This document shows positions 33,490 through 41,208 of a stretch of 64,000 nt of DNA, in pieces. The stretch lies in assembly GCF_030817215.1 (NCBI RefSeq), contig NZ_JAUSZA010000001.1, forward strand, positions 2,888,501 through 2,952,500, written 5' to 3'. Under the pieces are notes generated by a model. It saw nothing but the letters and a program-made list of their open reading frames with translations, ran no database searches and was not told the origin of the DNA. The stretch comes from Paenibacillus sp. V4I3. Lineage in GTDB: Bacteria > Bacillota > Bacilli > Paenibacillales > NBRC-103111. The position numbers were made by a program, and so were the translations under genes. Positions within the stretch are counted from its first letter, which is position 1, and the number at the start of each line of letters is the position of its first letter.

Positions 33490-34059
33490 ATGAGTAAATT
33501 TATTCAATTGAACAAGCGCACTGGTGAAACAAAGTCCCACATGAATCAAGCAAGAAAACAGGGACGCATCCCGGCTGTGTTGTATGGGATTGGTAAAGAT
33601 ACTTTATCATTAGAAGTAAATGAAAAAGAAATGCTGGATATTTTGAAAAAAAATCCACGAGCTATCCTGCAAGGCAATACATCCGATGAAAAAGTAATTC
33701 CGGTTATTGTTCAGAGTGTCCAAAGGGATGCTATGTCCGGCAATCTGCTGCATATCGACTTTCATCATGTGAACATGACTGAAATCATGGACAGCAAAGT
33801 TACCATCCAGTTTTCTGGAGAGGCAATCGGTGTGAAATCCGGTGGGGTTCTGCAGATCGAAATTTATCAAGTAGAAGTCCGTTGTATGCCTGGTGATTTG
33901 CCGACTTCCATGGAAGTGGATATCAGCGGTCTTGATACTGGCGACAAGCTTCTTGTTTCTGACCTGATTTTCAAGGATGGCATTGAAGTGTTGACGGATC
34001 CGAATACGGTTATGATTCAAATCAAAACCGTGCATGAGGAAGTCGAAGCAACAGCGTAA
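33490..34059 (+). CDS. Ribosomal protein bL25 (Ctc/TL5 form)
   Basis: This 189-aa protein is the long, two-domain form of bL25. The N-terminal domain binds 5S rRNA (FIQLNKRTGETKSHMNQAR, GRIPAVLYGIGKD) and the C-terminal TL5 domain shows HIDFHHVNM, VRCMPGDLPTSMEVDISGLDTGDKL and LTDPNTVMIQI. It is a general stress protein (Ctc) in Bacillus. ATG 33490 follows AGGA at a normal distance; the frame is open nine codons upstream without a site. It has its own promoter and terminator. In this lineage it is separate from pth, with which it is linked in B. subtilis. Confidence 0.92.
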   Translation: MSKFIQLNKRTGETKSHMNQARKQGRIPAVLYGIGKDTLSLEVNEKEMLDILKKNPRAILQGNTSDEKVIPVIVQSVQRDAMSGNLLHIDFHHVNMTEIMDSKVTIQFSGEAIGVKSGGVLQIEIYQVEVRCMPGDLPTSMEVDISGLDTGDKLLVSDLIFKDGIEVLTDPNTVMIQIKTVHEEVEATA

Positions 34060-34083
34060 AAGACTCGATATATCATATATGTA

Positions 34084-34158
34084 AATCCCCTGCTAGCAGA
34101 ATGTGTGAAGATTCATGATTCCATGAATTTAATCACGCTGCTAGTAGGGGATTTTTTT
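34084..34158 (+). terminator. Terminator of the bL25 gene
   Basis: AATCCCCTGCTAGCAG pairs with CTGCTAGTAGGGGATT across an inner ATTCATG/CATGAAT hairpin, followed by seven Ts. Confidence 0.85.
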
Positions 34159-34214
34159 ATTTTCTAGGGCGATAAGCGTACCGCGATAATTACGCGAGAA
34201 CATCTTTAGCTGTA

Positions 34215-34268
34215 AAATGTGCACCTAATTTCGCACCAATGGCGCTTTTCAGCAAATTAGCTGCATTT
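34215..34268. repeat. Imperfect long palindrome
   Basis: AAATGTGCACCTAATTT (34215-34231) pairs with AAATTAGCTGCATTT (34254-34268) around a 22-base centre containing its own GCG. It resembles palindromic intergenic repeats common in Paenibacillus, but I cannot check other copies. Confidence 0.55.
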
Positions 34269-34368
34269 CCTACATTTAAATGTGCCAGAAAGGTAGGATT
34301 TGAGCTTTTTGGCTGGATTTAACTGCACTTTTTGCAGCAAAATCCCCCAAAAGCCACTGAGGATGCAT

Positions 34369-34393
34369 ATGAACTGCACAAAATGCAGTTCAT
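34369..34393. repeat. Perfect hairpin ATGAACTGCA-N5-TGCAGTTCAT
   Basis: A 10-bp perfect stem with a five-base CAAAA loop, not followed by a T-run. It is 370 bp upstream of the rhamnose operon. Confidence 0.65.
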
Positions 34394-34577
34394 GTATCAC
34401 GGGTGTCTTCCAGCACAATTGCGAGCAGCCAAAAACGCGGAGAGCAGCATTTTCTTCTGTTCTCATTATGTTTGTTTTATACCCGTTTCATTTTTGTTTC
34501 CACTTTCTTTTCTAATTATAACTGTGTTACATCACATTTGTGTATTAAATTCTTTGAAACAAAAATAAAAATAAGTA

Positions 34578-34606
34578 TTCAAAAATAAACAAAGATATGT
34601 TACGAT
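34578..34606 (+). promoter_or_regulatory. Possible promoter of the rhamnose operon
   Basis: TTCAAA (34578-34583), 17 bp and TGTTACGAT with an extended -10 (TACGAT 34601-34606). Each hexamer matches the consensus at four of six positions. It would put a leader of about 150 bases, with the three hairpins, before the first gene. Confidence 0.4.
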
Positions 34607-34650
34607 GGATCCATCAAGAACAAACACATACTCATGGGATGTAAAACGGA

Positions 34651-34748
34651 GACTTTGAGCTACACTCAAAGATCCCAAAGCGGAGAGACTTTGAGCTACA
34701 CTCAAAGATCCCAAAGCGGAGAGACTTTGAGCTACACTCAAAGATCCC
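34651..34748 (+). repeat. Three tandem 36-bp repeats, each a hairpin, in the rhamnose leader
   Basis: GACTTTGAGCTACACTCAAAG begins at 34651, 34687 and 34723 with no change, giving a 36-bp period. Each copy has a 7-bp stem CTTTGAG/CTCAAAG with a CTACA loop (34653-34671, 34689-34707, 34725-34743). The last ends 11 bases before the AGGAGG ribosome site. The inverted repeats could act in the RNA (stability, protein or ribosome control) or as triple DNA operators for the DeoR regulator encoded at the end of the operon. No spacers, so not CRISPR. Confidence 0.9.
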
Positions 34749-34766
34749 TATATTAGGAGGATACGT

Positions 34767-36836
34767 ATGGTTGCGAATTTGTGGGAAGCGGAAAAAGCGA
34801 ATGCAGTATCAAAAGGCGTAGAGGAACTGGTGTACCGTTCCAATTTATTAGGGACAGACCGTGCAGTTGCCAACTGGGGCGGCGGTAACACTTCGTACAA
34901 AACAATCGAGAAGGATTTCCGCGGTCGTGATGTAGAAGTGATGTGGGTAAAGGGCAGCGGTTCTGACCTTGCTACAATGAAAGCAAAGAATTTCACAGGT
35001 CTTCGCATGGAAGATATTCGTCCTTTGTTCGAGAGAGATGAAATGTCTGACGAAGAAATGGTTGCTTACCTTGTGAATTGTATGATCGACAGCAAACATC
35101 CGCGTGCGTCCATTGAGACGCTTTTACATGCATTTTTACCTTTCAAAAACGTTGACCACACGCATCCTGATGCGATTATCGGTCTCTGCTGTGCACACAA
35201 CGGACGTGAGTTGGCCAAAGAAATTTACGGGGACCGTTTCGTGTGGGTACCTTATGTACGGCCTGGTTTTACACTTTCCAAAATGATCGCGGAAGGCGTT
35301 AGAAACAATCCAAAGGCTGAGCTTGTATTGATGGAGAAGCATGGTCTAGTTACTTGGGGCGAAACGTCAGAAGAGAGCTACCTCAAAACGTTGGCTATCA
35401 TTCAAGAAGCAGAAAGCTTCATTGAAGCTCGTGTGAACGAGAGCAGCCTTTATGGCGGAGCAAAGTACGAGTCCCTCTCTGAGTCAGAGCAAAAAGATAT
35501 TTTGGCACAAGTCCTGCCTATCGTTCGCGGAGCAGTGAGCAATGAGAAGAAAATGATCCTGACCACTGACAGCGCGGATGATGTTCTGAAGTTCGTTAAC
35601 AGTAAAGATGCTGCTGTGCTATCCCAAGTAGGTGCTGCTTGCCCGGATCACTTGGTTCATACGAAAATGAAGCCTCTTTATATCGATTGGAATCCCAACT
35701 CCCGTGACGTGGCTTCCTTAATTGAAGCTTTAAACGCTGGAATCGCGGCTTACAAAGAAGAGTACAAGGCTTATTTTGACCGTAACAAAAATGAAGGCGA
35801 CGTCATGAACGAAGCGGCACCTCGCGTTATCCTAATCCCTGGTATCGGGATGATCAACACTGGCAAAAGCTGGTCCAATGCACAAGTAAGCGGAGCGCTC
35901 TATCACCGTGCGATTGCCGTAATGAGAGGGGCAACGGCTCTCGGAACGTTCGTTTCCTTAAGCGAAAATGAATCCTTTAATGTCGAGTACTGGCCTCTTG
36001 AACTTTATAAATTAACTCTGGCTCCGGCTGAAGCGGAGTTTTCCCGCAAAATTGCTTTCATCACAGGCGGCGCAGGTGGAATCGGAAGCGTAACGGCTCG
36101 TCAATTTTTAAAAGAAGGTGCGCACGTCGTTCTAGCTGATCTGAACCTTGAAGGCGCACAAAAATTAGCAGACGAACTGAACGGGCAGTATGGCGAAAAC
36201 AGAGCCATTGCCGTTAAAATGGATGTAACGAAAGAAGAGGAAGTGGAAGCCGCGTACCGAGATTCGATTCTTAGCTATGGCGGTATCGATATTATCGTGA
36301 ATAACGCAGGTCTTGCGACTTCCAGTCCTTTTGACGAAACATCACTCAAAGAGTGGAACCTGAACATGAACGTGCTCAGCACAGGTTATTTCCTTGTAGC
36401 TAGAGAAGCTTTTAAAATTATGAAAAAGCAAAGCATCGGCGGCAGCATGGTATTCGTCGGCTCCAAGAACTCGGTATTCGCAGGTAAAAATGCCTCCGCC
36501 TACTCGACAGCCAAAGCGGCTGAAATTCACTTAGCACGCTGTATCGCTGCTGAGGGCGGGGAGTTCGGCATTCGTGTGAACTCGGTATTGCCAGATGCGA
36601 TTCTTCAAGGCTCCGCGATTTGGAATTCCGGCTGGCGCAATGAACGGGCTGCAGCTTACGGTATTGAACCGGATCAACTGGAAGAGCACTACCGTAAAAG
36701 AACGACGCTGCTCGTAAACATTTTCCCGAAAGACGTCGCGGAAGCTATCGTATATTTCGCTTCTTCCAAAGCAGACAAAACGACAGGTTGTATGATCACA
36801 GTTGACGGCGGCGTTCCGGCTGCCTTCACTCGCTAA
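34767..36836 (+). CDS. rhaEW: Bifunctional rhamnulose-1-phosphate aldolase / lactaldehyde dehydrogenase (alcohol-forming)
   Basis: This 689-aa fusion corresponds to B. subtilis RhaEW (YuxG). The N-terminal half (about 1-420) is a class-II aldolase domain, with AVANWGGGNTSYK, VKGSGSDLATM, HPRASIETLLHAFLPFKNVDHTHPDAI (zinc histidines) and EKHGLVTWGET. It splits rhamnulose-1-phosphate into dihydroxyacetone phosphate and lactaldehyde. The C-terminal half (about 425-689) is a short-chain dehydrogenase, with TGGAGGIG near 433-440, NNAG and the catalytic YSTAK (Y579, K583). It handles the lactaldehyde. ATG 34767 has AGGAGG six bases upstream. It heads an operon with isomerase, kinase and regulator, and its leader has three hairpins. 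Confidence 0.93.
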   Translation: MVANLWEAEKANAVSKGVEELVYRSNLLGTDRAVANWGGGNTSYKTIEKDFRGRDVEVMWVKGSGSDLATMKAKNFTGLRMEDIRPLFERDEMSDEEMVAYLVNCMIDSKHPRASIETLLHAFLPFKNVDHTHPDAIIGLCCAHNGRELAKEIYGDRFVWVPYVRPGFTLSKMIAEGVRNNPKAELVLMEKHGLVTWGETSEESYLKTLAIIQEAESFIEARVNESSLYGGAKYESLSESEQKDILAQVLPIVRGAVSNEKKMILTTDSADDVLKFVNSKDAAVLSQVGAACPDHLVHTKMKPLYIDWNPNSRDVASLIEALNAGIAAYKEEYKAYFDRNKNEGDVMNEAAPRVILIPGIGMINTGKSWSNAQVSGALYHRAIAVMRGATALGTFVSLSENESFNVEYWPLELYKLTLAPAEAEFSRKIAFITGGAGGIGSVTARQFLKEGAHVVLADLNLEGAQKLADELNGQYGENRAIAVKMDVTKEEEVEAAYRDSILSYGGIDIIVNNAGLATSSPFDETSLKEWNLNMNVLSTGYFLVAREAFKIMKKQSIGGSMVFVGSKNSVFAGKNASAYSTAKAAEIHLARCIAAEGGEFGIRVNSVLPDAILQGSAIWNSGWRNERAAAYGIEPDQLEEHYRKRTTLLVNIFPKDVAEAIVYFASSKADKTTGCMITVDGGVPAAFTR

Positions 36837-36868
36837 TTACTTCCACATTCAAAAGGAGATATAATCCG

Positions 36869-38089
36869 ATGAGCGATAAAGCATACGCCTTGTTCGAAGA
36901 GCTGCAAGCGAATAGAGGTATTGATCTAGCAGCTGTTAAAGCTAAGCTAAAAGCCCTTAAAGTAGAAACCCCTTCATGGGGCTACGGGGATTCAGGAACT
37001 CGCTTCAAAGTCTATAAGCAAAACGGTGTTCCGCGGAATCCCTTCGAGAAATTCGAAGATGCTGCACAAGTTCATAAACTGACGGGTGTTTGCCCGTCGG
37101 TTGCTATCCATATTCCTTGGGACAAAGTGGACGATTACGCAAAGCTGAAACAGCACGCAAGTGATCTCGGTGTTTCTATCGGAGCTGTTAACCCTAACCT
37201 TTTTCAAGAAGATGATTACATCTTTGGTAGTGTGACGAATTCAAACGAAGCTATTCGCCGCAAAGCGACGGATCATTTGCTAGAGTGTGTGGATATTGCT
37301 AAGACTGTAGGTTCTGATGTGTTGAGCCTATGGTTCGCAGACGGTTCCAACTACCCTGGTCAAGTCGATATTCGAGCTCGTAAAACATGGATGTATGAAG
37401 CGCTTAAAGAAATGTACGGAGCAATGACACCAAACATGCGTATGCTGATTGAATACAAGTTCTATGAGCCTGCGTTTTATCACACGGATCTAGCGGACTG
37501 GGGAATGGCATTTAATTTGGCGAACAAATTGGGGCCTCAAGCTGAAGTGCTAGTGGATACGGGTCATCACCCGCAAGGAACGAACATTGAACATATCGTG
37601 ACTTACTTGTTAGATGAAAATAAATTAGGCGGCTTCCACTTCAACTCCCGCAAATATGGAGATGATGATCTGATCGTTGGCTCGGTTAATCCGTATGAGT
37701 TGTTCCTGATTTTCTACCAAATCATTGATGCAGCGAACGATAAAAATCCACAAATCCGTCAGGCTGCTGACAATATTGCCTATATGATCGATCAAAGTCA
37801 CAATATCGAGCGTAAAATTCCAGCGATGCTGCGTTCCGTGCTAAACGTTCAAACACAGTATGCAAAAGCATTGCTGATCAACCTCGATGAAGTTAGAGAC
37901 GCACAAGAACGTCAGGACGTTCTAGGTGCAGAAGACGCTGTGCGTAAGGCATTCGAATTCGACGTTACTCCGCTTCTGCAAGCTGTTCGTGAAGAGATCG
38001 GTGTACCCGTAGATCCGATGAAAGCTTACCTAGAAAGCGGCTACGACGAAAGCATTAATGCTCGTGGCAAAGGCGGTGCCAGCTGGTGA
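36869..38089 (+). CDS. rhaI: L-rhamnose isomerase (RhaI type)
   Basis: The enzyme converts L-rhamnose to L-rhamnulose. The 406-aa protein is a metal-dependent TIM-barrel enzyme of the RhaI (Pseudomonas stutzeri-like) group, not the E. coli RhaA group. Visible metal and substrate motifs are MLIEYKFYEPAFYHTD, LVDTGHHPQGTNIEH and GGFHFNSRKYGDDDLIVGS. It begins at ATG 36869 with AAAGGAGA upstream, 32 bp after rhaEW, and its stop overlaps the start of the kinase gene. Its place between aldolase and kinase confirms the pathway. Confidence 0.92.
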   Translation: MSDKAYALFEELQANRGIDLAAVKAKLKALKVETPSWGYGDSGTRFKVYKQNGVPRNPFEKFEDAAQVHKLTGVCPSVAIHIPWDKVDDYAKLKQHASDLGVSIGAVNPNLFQEDDYIFGSVTNSNEAIRRKATDHLLECVDIAKTVGSDVLSLWFADGSNYPGQVDIRARKTWMYEALKEMYGAMTPNMRMLIEYKFYEPAFYHTDLADWGMAFNLANKLGPQAEVLVDTGHHPQGTNIEHIVTYLLDENKLGGFHFNSRKYGDDDLIVGSVNPYELFLIFYQIIDAANDKNPQIRQAADNIAYMIDQSHNIERKIPAMLRSVLNVQTQYAKALLINLDEVRDAQERQDVLGAEDAVRKAFEFDVTPLLQAVREEIGVPVDPMKAYLESGYDESINARGKGGASW

Positions 38090-39585
38090 GTAAGCCCTCC
38101 TGCGTACTGGCCTTTGATTTGGGAGCAAGCAGCGGCAGAGCGATCGTCGGACGACTTGACTCCGAAGCGGGCCAAGTGACGATCGAGGAAATTCACCGCT
38201 TCTCGAATGATCCGGTGAAGGTGGGTAACCACCTTCATTGGGATATTTTGAGATTGTTCCATGAATTGAAACAAGGTATTTTACAGATGAAGCATCTGGG
38301 TTATACGGATATCGAAAGCCTGGCCATAGATTCATGGGCGGTGGATTTCGGGCTGCTCGCGGCAAATGGTGAGCTTCTCGGTAATCCCTACCACTATCGG
38401 GACCATCAAACGGACCATGTCATGGATAAGGTCATTGATCTTGTTGGCCGTGAAAAGCTGTATGCCAAAACAGGTCTTCAGTTCCTTCAATTTAATTCGA
38501 TTTTTCAACTATATGCGTTAAAAGAAAGAAATCCAGAGCTTCTGCAGCGTGCAGAAACGTTCTTGATGATTCCTGACTTGCTCAGATACTTTTTAACCGG
38601 AGAAAAACACAGCGAGTACACCAATTCCACAACGACGCAGCTTTTTAATGCAACAACGCTGACGTGGGACACGGAGCTCATAGATCAGCTTGGCCTTCCT
38701 GGTGAACTATTACTGAAACCGGTTGCGTCAGGGACTAGAGTTGGCGCCTTAATCAAAGAGATTTGTGATGAACTTAATGTTCCTTCGATTCCTGTCATTG
38801 CCGTAGGCGAGCATGATACAGCATCTGCTGTTGTCGCGGTTCCCGCTTTAGAAGAAGATTTCGCTTTTTTAAGCTGCGGTACTTGGTCACTGCTCGGGAC
38901 TGAGACGTTGGCGCCGGTGCTAAGTGAAGAGGCATTAGCTTGGAATTTCACCAATGAAGGCGGCGTTTATGGTACGAACCGATTGCTTAAAAACATCATG
39001 GGCTTATGGTTAATTCAGGAATGTAAGCGTACATGGGACAAAGAAGGCAAGAACATCAGCTTTGCTGAGTTAGTCAAGCTTGCCGAGCAAGTGAAGCCTT
39101 TCCAATGCTTCATCGATCCGGATGATGACATGTTCTTGAATCCTGAGCATATGCCGAAGCAAATTCAGCAATACTGCCGGGATACGGAACAGGTTGTACC
39201 GCAAACAGAAGGTGAAATTGTTCGTTGTATGTTGGAAAGCCTGGCTTTGAAGTATCGGTTTATTTTAGAAAGAACGGAACAGCTAACGGGGAAGAAATAT
39301 CAAGGTCTTCACATTGTTGGTGGCGGCATCCAGAACGAGCTGCTTTGTCAATTCACGTCAAATGCTATACAGCGCGAGGTTTGGGCCGGTCCTGTTGAGG
39401 GTAGTGCCTTAGGTAACCTTGTAGTACAATGGATATCACTAGGGTATATCGCGAATTTGCGCGAAGCCAGAAAGCTGATTCGGAATTCGTTCCCGGTCAA
39501 AACTTATCTCCCTCAAGATGGAGCGGGTTGGCAGGAAGCGTATGCAACATTTTGTCAGGTGGCGTCCCGATCGACGGTGAAATGA
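38086..39585 (+). CDS. rhaB: Rhamnulokinase
   Basis: RhaB phosphorylates L-rhamnulose to rhamnulose-1-phosphate with ATP. The 499-aa protein is a FGGY-family kinase. The N-terminal ATPase lobe starts with VLAFDLGASSGRAIVG, AIDSWAVDFGLL follows, and the C-terminal lobe has FLSCGTWSLLGTE and LHIVGGGIQNELLCQFTSN. The start is a GTG at 38086 that overlaps the isomerase stop by four bases (GTGA), so the pair is translationally coupled. It is followed after ten bases by the DeoR regulator. Confidence 0.94.
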   Translation: MSKPSCVLAFDLGASSGRAIVGRLDSEAGQVTIEEIHRFSNDPVKVGNHLHWDILRLFHELKQGILQMKHLGYTDIESLAIDSWAVDFGLLAANGELLGNPYHYRDHQTDHVMDKVIDLVGREKLYAKTGLQFLQFNSIFQLYALKERNPELLQRAETFLMIPDLLRYFLTGEKHSEYTNSTTTQLFNATTLTWDTELIDQLGLPGELLLKPVASGTRVGALIKEICDELNVPSIPVIAVGEHDTASAVVAVPALEEDFAFLSCGTWSLLGTETLAPVLSEEALAWNFTNEGGVYGTNRLLKNIMGLWLIQECKRTWDKEGKNISFAELVKLAEQVKPFQCFIDPDDDMFLNPEHMPKQIQQYCRDTEQVVPQTEGEIVRCMLESLALKYRFILERTEQLTGKKYQGLHIVGGGIQNELLCQFTSNAIQREVWAGPVEGSALGNLVVQWISLGYIANLREARKLIRNSFPVKTYLPQDGAGWQEAYATFCQVASRSTVK

Positions 39586-39595
39586 GGGAAGTACG

Positions 39596-40363
39596 ATGCT
39601 GGTAGCGGAAAGATGGCAGAGAATCGTTCAGTTGGTGAATGAAAGAGGAAGTATTCGCGTAACGGAACTCAGCGAGCTGTGTCAAGTAACAGAAGAAACG
39701 ATACGACGTGATTTGGACCGGTTAGAAAGCGAAGGCAAGCTGATGCGCAGCCATGGCGGCGCTGTCAGTGTGAAGGAAGCGCAGTCCGAAGTCCCTTTCA
39801 TGGAAAGGGAAACGGCGCAGTCGGATTTCAAGAACAGCATAGCGAAAGAAGCGGTATCGCATATTCGGGAGCATGATCGGATCATTTTAGATGCAAGTAC
39901 AACGGCTTGGTATATGGCCAAAATTATTCCCGATATGCCGCTGACGATCATCACGAACTCGATGAAGGTTGCGCTTGAGGTGAGCGGTAAGGAGAAAATT
40001 CAGGTCATATCCACAGGTGGACTCCTTTCGCCAAAATCGTTGTCCTATGTAGGACCACTCGCGGAAAGATCCTTGGACATGTATCACGTTCATAAGCTAT
40101 TCTTGTCATGCAAAGGGGTTCATATCCAGCGTGGAATTAGCGAATCCAATGAGCTGCAAGCGCTCATTAAACGCAAAATGATCAGTATCGCTGATGAAAC
40201 GTACCTGCTTGCTGACCATAGTAAATTCGGCATGCAGTCTTTGACGCAAGTAGCCGGCTGGCCTGAGATCAAGCACTTGATTACAGACGGGCAAACAAAC
40301 AAGGAGGATGTGGACCAGATTCGCGATAAAGGTGTGCACGTCCTCCAATTAGATAAAGGTTAA
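39596..40363 (+). CDS. DeoR/GlpR-family regulator of the rhamnose operon
   Basis: This 255-aa protein has the DeoR helix-turn-helix at the N-terminus (RWQRIVQLVNERGSIRVTELSELCQVTEETIRRDLDRLE, residues about 5-43) and the DeoR sensor domain, with DASTTAWYMAKII, ITNSMKVALEV, KLFLSCKGVH and LLADHSKFGMQS. It probably binds a rhamnose-pathway sugar phosphate. It ends the rha operon, so autoregulation is likely, and the three palindromic repeats before rhaEW are candidate operators. The start at ATG 39596 has GAGGGA upstream. Confidence 0.9.
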   Translation: MLVAERWQRIVQLVNERGSIRVTELSELCQVTEETIRRDLDRLESEGKLMRSHGGAVSVKEAQSEVPFMERETAQSDFKNSIAKEAVSHIREHDRIILDASTTAWYMAKIIPDMPLTIITNSMKVALEVSGKEKIQVISTGGLLSPKSLSYVGPLAERSLDMYHVHKLFLSCKGVHIQRGISESNELQALIKRKMISIADETYLLADHSKFGMQSLTQVAGWPEIKHLITDGQTNKEDVDQIRDKGVHVLQLDKG

Positions 40364-40376
40364 AATCATTGTTCCT

Positions 40377-40419
40377 CCCATCACCAGTATGTTCTCTCTC
40401 GTACTGTGGATGGTTTTTT
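40377..40419 (+). terminator. Terminator of the rhamnose operon
   Basis: CCATCACCAGTA pairs with TACTGTGGATGG around a CT-rich loop, followed by six Ts. Confidence 0.85.
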
Positions 40420-40464
40420 GGTCTCTGAGGAGGGAACGATTAAGGAAGGGAGTTAGCTGCAATC

Positions 40465-41208
40465 ATGAAAGTATCCTTATTCATTACGTGCTTGAGCGAC
40501 CTTGTTTATCCCAAGGTGGGTGAGTCTATGGTTCATTTACTTGCAAAATATGGCGTCAAGCTAGACTTCCCTGCGACTCAGACATGCTGCGGTCAACCTG
40601 CCTTCAATAGTGGCTATTGGGATGAGGCGCGAGGCTCTGCGTTGACACTGCTTCAAGCGTTTGAAGACAGTGATTTTGTGATATCACCTTCGGGTTCATG
40701 CACAAGTATGATTCATCATTATTATCCGAAGCTGTTTGAAAATGATCCTATCAATCTAGCTAGAGCTAACCGTTTAGTAGAAAAAACATATGAGTTCACA
40801 CAATTCCTTGTCCAAGTATTGGGCGTTACGGATTTGGGAGCTGTGTTCCCGCATAAAGTGACCTATCATCCATCCTGCCACGGCAGCCGACTGCTAGGTG
40901 TCAAAGAGGAACCGATGCAGCTGATGAAAAATATCCGTGATTTGGAGCTTGTACCCCTTCCTCATGCGGAGGACTGCTGTGGGTTTGGCGGGACTTTTGC
41001 GGTGAAAATGTGCGATATATCTGGAGCCATGGTATCCGAGAAATCGGATCACGTGCTGGAAACAGAAGCAGAAGTGCTAGTTGGACTAGATATGGGATGT
41101 TTAATGAATATTGCAGGCAATTTATCCTACCGTGGAAAACCCGTGAAGGTCATGCATCTAGCGGAATTACTGGCCGAGGGAGTGAAGCTGGCGCATGAGC
41201 GATCATAA
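40465..41208 (+). CDS. lutA: L-lactate utilisation protein LutA
   Basis: LutA is one of three subunits that oxidise L-lactate to pyruvate with iron-sulfur centres. The 247-aa protein has the paired CCG domain pattern of heterodisulfide-reductase-like subunits: TCCGQPAFNSGYW with SPSGSCTSMI, and HPSCHGSRLLG with DCCGFGGTFAVKM. It starts at ATG 40465; an AAGGGAG site lies some distance upstream. The next gene starts before its stop (14-base overlap), and lutB and lutC follow, so the three are one transcript. In B. subtilis the operon is controlled by LutR and needed for growth on lactate and for biofilms; no such regulator gene is next to it here. Confidence 0.93.
   Translation: MKVSLFITCLSDLVYPKVGESMVHLLAKYGVKLDFPATQTCCGQPAFNSGYWDEARGSALTLLQAFEDSDFVISPSGSCTSMIHHYYPKLFENDPINLARANRLVEKTYEFTQFLVQVLGVTDLGAVFPHKVTYHPSCHGSRLLGVKEEPMQLMKNIRDLELVPLPHAEDCCGFGGTFAVKMCDISGAMVSEKSDHVLETEAEVLVGLDMGCLMNIAGNLSYRGKPVKVMHLAELLAEGVKLAHERS

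Larger units (their letters stand above)
34159..34600. other. Palindrome-rich intergenic region
   Basis: This roughly 440-bp spacer has no supported gene. It holds an imperfect long palindrome (34215-34231 with 34254-34268), a GCA/TGC-type hairpin near 34324, and a perfect 10-bp hairpin ATGAACTGCA-N5-TGCAGTTCAT (34369-34393). The pieces look like a degenerate intergenic repeat family. From about 34440 the sequence is AT-rich and leads to the rhamnose promoter region. Confidence 0.6.

Noticed and set aside
34532-34741. Minus-strand ORF with three SVAQSL repeats
   Set aside because: It is a by-product of the 36-bp leader repeats, has no ribosome site and runs against the operon leader.
34651-34748. 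CRISPR (36-bp palindromic repeats)
   Set aside because: The unit length equals the period, so there is no spacer between copies.
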